This document shows, piece after piece, positions 6,092 to 12,294 of a stretch of DNA of 15,234 nt. The translations under genes and the position numbers were made by a program. The stretch is from Firmicutes bacterium UBA3910 (GTDB lineage Bacteria; Bacillota; Limnochordia; Darwinibacteriales; Darwinibacteriaceae). Location: NCBI GenBank assembly GCA_002391465.1, contig DGFC01000178.1:1-15234 (forward strand), given 5' to 3'. Under the pieces are notes generated by a model. It searched no databases. It was not told the DNA's origin and saw nothing but the letters and a program-made list of their open reading frames with translations. The stretch's first letter is position 1. The number at the start of each line of letters is the position of its first letter.

Positions 6092-6119
6092 AGTGCCGGA
6101 CAAATCCGGCACTTTTTTT
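6092..6119 (+). terminator. Rho-independent terminator of the malic enzyme-patB operon
   Basis: A perfect 9-bp stem, AGTGCCGGA (6092-6100) with TCCGGCACT (6105-6113), has a CAAA loop and runs into seven T residues (6113-6119). On the minus strand the stem is followed by a poor T-tract, so it serves the plus-strand operon best. Confidence 0.95.
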
Positions 6120-6123
6120 CTCC

Positions 6124-6774
6124 CTATTCCCCTTCGTATAACCCAAGTGTCCTAGAAACGCCGAGGACAAAGATGATGCCTGCACCCGGCTCAGAGAGCC
6201 GCAGCTGCTTATCAATGGCGTCTGTAATGGCCTCTGTCATTTCCTGTTTGGTCAGGATAAGCACAATGTCCTTTTCGGGCTCGATGGCAATATTAAAAAG
6301 CTTGGCCTTTTCCTCCGTGCCCGAACCCCGGCCGTGGATAACTGTGCCGCCGGTAGAACCCGCAGACTCGGCCGCTTCTAACACGTCCACAGCCTTGCCC
6401 TTGTCCACAATAACGAAAATCGCTTCGTAACCCATCTTATTCACGCCTTTCGGACTTTCCTCCCCTTGTGTCTGCCTCGCCTGTGCCGCCCTGAGCTGTT
6501 TCAGGGGTATTGAAAAGGCGATTCCGGTTCGCGGTTTATGCAGGTTGAATTTTTCATCCAGCCTGCCGTATAGGTTTTCCTCCGCCGCCTCAGTGGCAGC
6601 CACCGCCACTAAAATTTCCTTTCGCACTTCATGGGCACCGAGAAATTGGAGCAGGCGATTGGCCACTGTCCCCCTGCCCAAGAAAATCGTTTGGCCCAGT
6701 GCTCCCGCCTTTTTTGCCGCCTTCAATGCATCGGTACCCTGGCCAAAATCAAGGATACAGCATACTACAACCAA
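6124..6774 (-). CDS. Tandem P-II-like signalling protein
   Basis: A 216-residue protein made of two P-II-like domains in one chain, about residues 1-100 and 114-216, joined by a polar linker. The halves share landmarks at a constant offset of 115: GRG at 33-35 and 148-150 (start of the T-loop region), and TGIAF at 83-87 matched by AGIIF at 198-202 (B-loop and following strand). P-II proteins bind ATP, ADP and small metabolites and gate transporters or enzymes; neither half shows the classical uridylylation tyrosine motif. The start chosen is TTG at 6774, with AAGGAG (6784-6789) nine bases before it; a TTG three codons upstream at 6783 leaves no spacing. The start lies one base after the stop of the DUF1538 gene, so the two are translationally coupled and the membrane protein is the likely partner. 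That partnership is inference from context. Confidence 0.82.
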   Translation of the reverse strand: MVVVCCILDFGQGTDALKAAKKAGALGQTIFLGRGTVANRLLQFLGAHEVRKEILVAVAATEAAEENLYGRLDEKFNLHKPRTGIAFSIPLKQLRAAQARQTQGEESPKGVNKMGYEAIFVIVDKGKAVDVLEAAESAGSTGGTVIHGRGSGTEEKAKLFNIAIEPEKDIVLILTKQEMTEAITDAIDKQLRLSEPGAGIIFVLGVSRTLGLYEGE

Positions 6775-6775
6775 C

Positions 6776-8293
6776 TCACTCAACTCCTTCAGGGTTCTCT
6801 TGGACCAGTGCTTCCTCCATCAGTAAAGCCTGCTGTTTCTCTTCTTTACGCCTGAAGACGACGCCTAAGATCTGCAGGGCAACCAAGGGCACCATGGCTA
6901 CCATGGCGATCACCCCAAAACCTTCACTCATCACATCGGCCCCTGGAATAACATGGGCAGCACCTTGGGCGAACGCCAAGACAAAGGTGGCGGTCATGGG
7001 GCCCGAGGCAACACCGCCCGAGTCATAAGCGATACCTACAAAAATGGGCGGTACTCGGTAAGAAAGGACTGCGGCCAGGGCAAAGCCAGGCAGCAGAAGG
7101 TGCCAAAGCTCAAGTTTGCTGCTTAGAATGCGGATCATGGAAAGGGAAACTGCACAGGCGATGCCTATGGACAGGACCACCATAATCACCCTACGCTTAA
7201 TATGTCCCGCCGTTACATCCTCGATCTGTTCCGTGAGAACATATACAGCAGGTTCGGCCAGCACCACTACCATACCCAAGAGAAAACCCACAACTGGCAG
7301 GAGCATGGGGTGGAACTCAGCTATACCCACACCCATTGTTCTGCCCACATCCATGAAGCCCGCGTTCACACCCACCAAGAACAGGGTTAAGCCGATCAGG
7401 GTATAAAAGAGCCCCTTCAGGATAGAATTTCGGGTCCGCTTGTGCAGTTTGAACTTCAGTTTGTCGAAAACGAGAAAGAGGACACCGAGAGGTAGGATCG
7501 TAAGAACCGAATCTCGGAAAAAGACGGGCAGAGCCCGGAAGTAGGGGCCAAACACCCCCACAGCAGCTATTGGCGGCTCGAGTGTGCCCTCAATTCCCCC
7601 CAGCCTTTTTATTATGCTGGTAATCATAATGGCAAAGATTGGACCCACCGAGGCTAAACCAACCAGGCCGAAACTATCTTCTTCGGCTTTGGCTCCTCCC
7701 TTCAGCTGCGCAACACCGTAGCCAAGGGCCAGAAGGAATGGGGTGGTCATGGCACCAGTTGTTGCCCCGGAGGCATCAACCGAGATGGCCAGAAACTCGG
7801 GGGACGTTTTTAGAGCCAAGAGGAATACAAGGAAATAGAACAGTGAAAAAAGGCGGTTGAGGGGGAACTCGATCAAGATCCGCGCCAGGCCGATACTTAC
7901 CATAATCCCTACCCCGAGTGAAACCACAATTAGGACTAAGATTCCCGGTACAATGCCGCCGGACGCAATATTAACTTGTTGGGCCAAAATCTGCAGGTCC
8001 GGTTCAGCCACCGTAATCAAAAAGCCGGTAATAAACCCTACCGTACCCACAATCCACATACGGTTGCTCTTGGCCACGGCCTCCCCCAGCAGATTCCCTA
8101 GGGGGGTGATACCAAGTTGGGCACCGAAAAGAAATATGGCCAGTCCAATGGTGACAGAGAACGCCCCCAGCACAAAACGCCACATGGCAACCTTCTCCAC
8201 CGGCACTATGGTGAAGTGCAGGAGCAGCACGACTGCGGTGACGCCCAGCACTGATAGGGATACTTCTTTGAGTTTCTGCAGTAGTATATTCAC
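6776..8293 (-). CDS. DUF1538-family polytopic membrane protein, probable transporter
   Basis: A 505-residue inner-membrane protein with about 12 hydrophobic segments, recognised as DUF1538, a family of unknown substrate. The two halves are direct repeats: VAEPDL (95-100) matches LAEPAV (345-350), and VDASGATTGAMT (172-183) matches YDSGGVASGPMT (423-434), an offset of 250-251 residues. The acidic E97/E347 and D173/D424 and the glycine-rich segments lie in or next to membrane helices and could form a substrate or ion path. Translation likely starts at GTG 8293, because GGGGGG (8299-8304) can pair with the 16S tail through two G-U pairs and lies five bases upstream; a longer frame reaching 8434 adds 47 polar residues unlike the family and covers the promoter region. 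The next gene, a tandem P-II protein, starts one base after the stop. A P-II-gated transporter is the best reading, but the cargo is unknown. Confidence 0.85.
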   Translation of the reverse strand: MNILLQKLKEVSLSVLGVTAVVLLLHFTIVPVEKVAMWRFVLGAFSVTIGLAIFLFGAQLGITPLGNLLGEAVAKSNRMWIVGTVGFITGFLITVAEPDLQILAQQVNIASGGIVPGILVLIVVSLGVGIMVSIGLARILIEFPLNRLFSLFYFLVFLLALKTSPEFLAISVDASGATTGAMTTPFLLALGYGVAQLKGGAKAEEDSFGLVGLASVGPIFAIMITSIIKRLGGIEGTLEPPIAAVGVFGPYFRALPVFFRDSVLTILPLGVLFLVFDKLKFKLHKRTRNSILKGLFYTLIGLTLFLVGVNAGFMDVGRTMGVGIAEFHPMLLPVVGFLLGMVVVLAEPAVYVLTEQIEDVTAGHIKRRVIMVVLSIGIACAVSLSMIRILSSKLELWHLLLPGFALAAVLSYRVPPIFVGIAYDSGGVASGPMTATFVLAFAQGAAHVIPGADVMSEGFGVIAMVAMVPLVALQILGVVFRRKEEKQQALLMEEALVQENPEGVE

Positions 8294-8322
8294 ATGATCC
8301 CCCCAAAAACTGTCTCTTGAAT

Positions 8323-8370
8323 ATTTCGCCCTTTTCCAGCAACTTCCTTTATAGAATTTCCCATTTCGCC
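8323..8370. repeat. Direct repeat ATTTCGCC spaced by 40 bp in a divergent promoter region
   Basis: ATTTCGCC occurs at 8323-8330 and again at 8363-8370, exactly 40 bp apart, each followed by a T-rich run. On the minus strand the copies read AAAAGGGCGAAAT and AAAAGGCGAAAT. They flank a possible -10 box for the DUF1538 gene at 8348-8353. The phasing of about four helical turns fits a pair of protein-binding sites; function is inferred. Confidence 0.35.
8348..8353 (-). promoter_or_regulatory. Possible -10 box of the DUF1538-P-II operon
   Basis: The minus strand reads TATAAA here, 55 bases upstream of the GTG at 8293. No recognisable -35 is present; a run of A residues occupies that place. Weak on its own, but it is the best candidate in the 182-bp divergent gap. 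I found no clear promoter for the plus-strand patatin gene in the same gap. Confidence 0.3.
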
Positions 8371-8475
8371 TTTTTTTGGCGGCAGGATTCTGTTGGCTCT
8401 GGCTGGAATTTTTATGGTATTGATAGAAAATCACTGCACTACTACTAACCAGTTTACTGTTGAGGGGGACGGGTT

Positions 8476-10119
8476 ATGAAGACATTGGGGATTTGGCGTA
8501 CAATCCTTATTTTTTTGTTGTTATTGAGTATAACGGCCACCGCCGCGGCCCAGGATAGGCCAACTATCGCCTTGGTTTTGGGGGGCGGTTCTGCCAGGGG
8601 TTTCAGCCATATTGGCCTTATCCGAGTTTTGGAGGAACACGGGATCCCCATTGACATGGTGGTGGGTACCAGCATGGGCAGCATCATTGCCGGGTTATAC
8701 GCAGCGGGCTATTCGGCAGACAATTTAACCTACATTGTCACTGCCCTTGACACCGCTTCGTTGTTGGATATACCTGTCCCCTTTAGGGGCGGCGTGGTTG
8801 ATACAACCGGCCTTCTCCATTTTCTCAATATCCTCCTAGAGGGTAAGGAGTATTCCCAGCTGCCCATTCCCTTTTACTCCGTAATTGTGGAGTTGTCCAC
8901 CGGAGAAGAGTTGGCTCTGCACGAGGGTAAGGTAAGCACGGGCATCTTGGCGAGCATGTCCATTCCCGGTATGTTTCCCCCGGTGGAGATAGACGGGAAA
9001 TACTATGTGGACGGCGGGCTGAAAAACAAGGTTCCCGCTAATGTGGCGGCCGATCTCAATGCAGATGTGATTATTGCTGTTTCCATTACCCAGGAAGAAG
9101 AAGATCCCAACTACGCCAGCATCATGGATAACCTCCGTCTCTCCCTCAGCGCCCTGTTGGAGGGTTATTCAGCCATGAACGCCGCCGCGGCGGACATTAT
9201 GATCGAACCCGATGTGAAGCTCGATTCTTCCTACGACTACCTCAGGGCAGATTATTTCATCGCCCAAGGCTACAAGGCAGGTTTGGCTTACATCGATGAA
9301 ATCAAAGCCTTTATTTTGGAAAAGGATCCGGACTTTGAGTTTATCCCCTACCAACAGCCCGGCTTAGATACAGCCGAACTGAATCAAATTGTGCGGGAAG
9401 CGGAAAAAAGTGCAGCCAATCTGCCCGGTCGGTTCAGGTTGCTGCCCGAAGCCCAGTTTGACAATGATTACAGCTTTCCGAAAATCGGCTTTAAACTGAC
9501 CAACGGGTTTTTGGGCTGGGCCGGCGCAGGTTATCGCTATGGTTATAACAACGACGAAGGTGGACACGAAATCTTCGTGGACTGGGGCAAACCCACAATC
9601 GGCGAGTTGGAAGTATATGTCCGCAAGAGCCCAAACCGGGATAAACCTACCTTTGGCGTCAATGTGGCTGGGCCTAAAACTAAGAAGCTGGAGTTAAGCG
9701 CCACCTACGTCTCCCAAGGTCCCAAGGCCTGGCAATTTTCCGCCAGCAGAAGTTCGCTGGTCAACTTGCCCCGCACGGTAGGAAGTTTAGCAGTACGCCT
9801 GACCGGCTTGCGATCGAACGGAGAAGAAGTGCCCGCGGTTGAAAAGCTGCTCCTGGCCTTCGCTCCCCAAATTCAAATATTCCCCTGGGGCGAGCAGTAT
9901 TTCCCCATCGGTATGGTCATGACCAGGCCCTATCTGGTTACGGGCCTAACGCTGGAGTCGCCATTAAGTGAGCTCAGCATCAAGCCCACCCTTCGCTTGG
10001 GGTTTGGCGGTGAAGTAAGGCTCTTTGGTCTGTATCCCAGCGATATCTCTCTGGGAGTGGAAATTACGGGAGCAGATGAAGCGAAATGGCGCTTTGGCCT
10101 TAAGAGTATCAAATTCTAG
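8476..10119 (+). CDS. Exported patatin-like phospholipase with C-terminal beta-rich (barrel-like) domain
   Basis: A 547-residue secreted lipid hydrolase. Residues 1-26 are a signal peptide (basic KTLGIWR start, a long leucine-rich core, ATAAA before a likely cleavage near residue 25). The patatin domain (about 29-290) has the oxyanion loop GGGSARG (36-42), the nucleophile S66 in GTSMG, and the catalytic aspartate D179 in DGG; this Ser-Asp dyad hydrolyses acyl esters of phospholipids. From about residue 325 the chain alternates polar and hydrophobic residues, is rich in glycine and aromatics, and ends in FGLKSIKF with a terminal phenylalanine, the hallmark of proteins inserted by the BAM machinery. 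This resembles type Vd (PlpD/FplA-like) patatins, but it is shorter and no POTRA domain is evident. The start ATG follows GAGGGGG (8462-8468) by seven bases. The gene converges on the outer-membrane operon and shares its terminator hairpin. Confidence 0.88.
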   Translation: MKTLGIWRTILIFLLLLSITATAAAQDRPTIALVLGGGSARGFSHIGLIRVLEEHGIPIDMVVGTSMGSIIAGLYAAGYSADNLTYIVTALDTASLLDIPVPFRGGVVDTTGLLHFLNILLEGKEYSQLPIPFYSVIVELSTGEELALHEGKVSTGILASMSIPGMFPPVEIDGKYYVDGGLKNKVPANVAADLNADVIIAVSITQEEEDPNYASIMDNLRLSLSALLEGYSAMNAAAADIMIEPDVKLDSSYDYLRADYFIAQGYKAGLAYIDEIKAFILEKDPDFEFIPYQQPGLDTAELNQIVREAEKSAANLPGRFRLLPEAQFDNDYSFPKIGFKLTNGFLGWAGAGYRYGYNNDEGGHEIFVDWGKPTIGELEVYVRKSPNRDKPTFGVNVAGPKTKKLELSATYVSQGPKAWQFSASRSSLVNLPRTVGSLAVRLTGLRSNGEEVPAVEKLLLAFAPQIQIFPWGEQYFPIGMVMTRPYLVTGLTLESPLSELSIKPTLRLGFGGEVRLFGLYPSDISLGVEITGADEAKWRFGLKSIKF

Positions 10120-10133
10120 TGGAAAGAAAAACT

Positions 10134-10161
10134 GGCCCCGCAAATGCGGGGCCTTACTTTT
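10134..10161. terminator. Bidirectional terminator between converging patatin and porin-like genes
   Basis: GGCCCCGC (10134-10141) pairs perfectly with GCGGGGCC (10146-10153) around an AAAT loop. On the plus strand TTACTTTT follows; on the minus strand AGTTTTTCTTT follows. It therefore can end both the patatin transcript and the four-gene minus-strand operon. Confidence 0.88.
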
Positions 10162-11491
10162 AGAATTTGTAACTCACACCTAACCTAGCTGTGGTTGGGA
10201 TGGGCTCGAACACGTTTTCTTCTTTACCGAAACTTGCCACAAGGCTAAGTTCAGCCTGGACCGCATTGGGGAAACGGTAGGTGTACGCGGGCCTGATGAT
10301 GCCGCCTTTCTCCTCTAATCCGTAAATAACCACCAGATCAAGGGTGCTGTCCGGGTTGACGTCGTAGGCAAAGCGCCCGTAGAGGTAGGAGGCCGGTTTG
10401 ATTTCTCCCGGCTCAATGCTGGGGATTGGGCCTGCCTCAAAGTCTATCTCCGGCATCACGTAGGGCATGAGCAGCGAACCCTGTCCCCGGTAGATGTACT
10501 GGATTTGGGCCAAAAGCCCGGTTCCTACAGCAAAGGTGTAATCCCCACCCACAACAGCCTGTAGGTACTTTTCGTTGATGGAGAGGGGAATTCTCATCGT
10601 GCCGGGCACATCGTCAGCCTCGGCAAAGGGTTCCGGTCCTCCGTAGGCAACTTCCGCCCAAACACCTGCGCTGCCAATGGTGCCGCTGGCTGCCAAGCCT
10701 ACAAAACTCTGCCGGCGGTACTCACCTTCAAAGGAAGTATTGGGAGGGAACATCTGAATGGTCATTTCCATCCCGGGCAGGGGCTCATAGCCCGTGAAGT
10801 AGCTGGCCTGCAGGTCAAATCCTGCCAGCTGGGTTTCTGCCCGCAGCGCCCACTGGGTGTCCTTACCGAAAGCTTTTGGTTTATCCACCTCTTCAATGGC
10901 CTCAAAAACTGCATCCGCATCGGGTACAAGCCCGGGGGGAATGTGCGGAGGCAGCTCGGTTTTGGGCATGAGCCGCTTCATCTCAGCGTCGATCTTCTGT
11001 GGTTCAAAGTAAGGTGCGGCTACCGCCGTCAGGGAAAAGTTCTGACCGTAATAGGTCGCTTGGCCAGCCCAGGTGGGTTCACCTGCCATGTCACCGCTGA
11101 ATAGGGCGTTCGCGTCCATACGGGCGAAATAGCTGGTGGGGTTAAACCCGTCAGCCGTACCCCAATTGATCAGCTGGCGGCCTAGGCTGTAATCAATATC
11201 GCCCATGTAACCACTGAACCACAATTGATCCAGGGCAAGATCTCCCTCTTTGTCCTTCCAGTCATACCAGCCCTTGAAGGAGAAATGGAGTTTGCCCGCC
11301 GGATCCACATAATCCTCCAGCACTAGCCGAAAGCCCGTTCTGGTGGACGTGTGCTCCAGCTTCTTGTCCTCAGCGTTCCACTCATAACTCACGCCCCCAT
11401 TAAGCTCGCCCTGGGGGATAAAAGCCAGGGCAGGCAGAGCCAAAGCCATTACCAACAGCAGTACTGTAAAACTGCTCATTAACCGCTTCAT
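10160..11491 (-). CDS. Outer-membrane beta-barrel protein, DUF1302/porin-like
   Basis: A 443-residue exported protein. Residues 1-23 form a signal peptide (KR start, leucine-rich core, ALA cleavage site). The mature chain is a long series of alternating beta-strand-like segments and ends in LGVSYKF, a typical C-terminal barrel insertion signal. Residues 104-121, GRQLINWG followed by FNP, match the conserved Gly-Arg-Gln...Trp-Gly...Asn-Pro stretch of DUF1302-type porin-like proteins. A proline-rich segment around residues 165-180 (ELPPHIPPGL) may be an extracellular or plug loop. AAGGGTGA lies about seven bases upstream of the ATG. It is the last gene of the TetR-MMPL-LolA-like operon, 29 bases after the carrier gene, and ends at a terminator. 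The likely role is the outer-membrane step of the same export path; a scaffolding or uptake role cannot be excluded. Confidence 0.82.
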   Translation of the reverse strand: MKRLMSSFTVLLLVMALALPALAFIPQGELNGGVSYEWNAEDKKLEHTSTRTGFRLVLEDYVDPAGKLHFSFKGWYDWKDKEGDLALDQLWFSGYMGDIDYSLGRQLINWGTADGFNPTSYFARMDANALFSGDMAGEPTWAGQATYYGQNFSLTAVAAPYFEPQKIDAEMKRLMPKTELPPHIPPGLVPDADAVFEAIEEVDKPKAFGKDTQWALRAETQLAGFDLQASYFTGYEPLPGMEMTIQMFPPNTSFEGEYRRQSFVGLAASGTIGSAGVWAEVAYGGPEPFAEADDVPGTMRIPLSINEKYLQAVVGGDYTFAVGTGLLAQIQYIYRGQGSLLMPYVMPEIDFEAGPIPSIEPGEIKPASYLYGRFAYDVNPDSTLDLVVIYGLEEKGGIIRPAYTYRFPNAVQAELSLVASFGKEENVFEPIPTTARLGVSYKF

Positions 11492-11520
11492 ACACTCTCA
11501 CCCTTTCTCTAAACTCAATC

Positions 11521-12294
11521 TCAGCGCCGTAGATAGCGCACTGTAAAGACATCTTCGCTGATCTCTTCTTCGCTCACCGATAAAATCTCCAAGATGGTGC
11601 GGGTACCCTTGACGTTGTCCGCCATAACCACACTGTGGGGAACGAGCTCGCCCGCTACCTCTCTGAAATCGCTCAGCGTGAGCGTTTTCTGCAGTACACC
11701 TGCACTGTTTAAGAACTCCACCTTAACGGGCACGTTTTCAGTCTGCCATACCCACATCCTAATCCTCTCATACAGGGCAGCATCGCTGAGGGCAGTGAGG
11801 TCCAGCACGTAGCATGTTACTCCCCCCTCCACCTCATCGGCCAGACGTTCGGCGGAATACTCGCCGCTCCGGGCAAAATTGCCGCCTATTTCCTCGTAGG
11901 TAAAGTCGGTACCCATGAAAGAGTCACCGGTCATGTGGGAGGCGATGCGCCGTTCCCTGCCGATTGCAGGTAGGTACAGCCACATCTGATCTTCCTGGCC
12001 CTCCAAATTGAGAGAGAGGAATTTGGTACCCCTCACATCGGCTGGGCTCAAGTACTCCAAAAACTGCCTATCGCCCGCATCATCGCTCTTGAGGTAGACC
12101 TTAACCGAATACTTTCTCTGCTGGCCCCTGGCGTTTTCCGTAATCAGATTCAGCTCAGCCACACCCGATCCGCTCAAGACGTTACTGAAGGCTAAATCAT
12201 CGAGAATTTCCTGCCCACTCCGGTCAGCGGCGTACGATACGCTGCTCAGGAGCAGAATGCTTAACAACAGCAGAAGCGCTTTTCTAATTCTCAT
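11521..12294 (-). CDS. LolA-like outer membrane lipoprotein-sorting family protein
   Basis: A 257-residue periplasmic protein with a signal peptide (residues 1-22, RIRK then a leucine-rich core, SYA cleavage motif). The core matches the LolA-like family often annotated as outer membrane lipoprotein-sorting protein: PADVRGTKFL (84-93), MWLYLPAIGRERRI (104-117) and SFMGTDFTYEEI (125-136) are its hallmark blocks. LolA-fold proteins carry lipids or lipid-modified cargo in a half-barrel. Members next to MMPL exporters are usually not the housekeeping LolA, so transport of another lipid is likely. The ATG directly follows the TAA stop of the exporter gene (TAAATG), with AAGGAG seven bases upstream inside that gene, so translation is coupled. 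It sits between inner-membrane pump and outer-membrane barrel genes, the order expected for a shuttle. No cysteine lipobox is present. Confidence 0.88.
   Translation of the reverse strand: MRIRKALLLLLSILLLSSVSYAADRSGQEILDDLAFSNVLSGSGVAELNLITENARGQQRKYSVKVYLKSDDAGDRQFLEYLSPADVRGTKFLSLNLEGQEDQMWLYLPAIGRERRIASHMTGDSFMGTDFTYEEIGGNFARSGEYSAERLADEVEGGVTCYVLDLTALSDAALYERIRMWVWQTENVPVKVEFLNSAGVLQKTLTLSDFREVAGELVPHSVVMADNVKGTRTILEILSVSEEEISEDVFTVRYLRR

Noticed and set aside
6092..6119. Terminator also serving the minus-strand P-II gene
   Set aside because: On the minus strand the stem is followed by TTATACC rather than a T-tract, so efficient termination in that direction is unlikely.
8294..8434. Upstream extension of the DUF1538 protein to an ATG at 8434
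   Set aside because: The 47 extra residues are polar and unlike the family, and the DNA holds the phased repeats and a candidate -10 box; GTG 8293 has a well-placed binding site.
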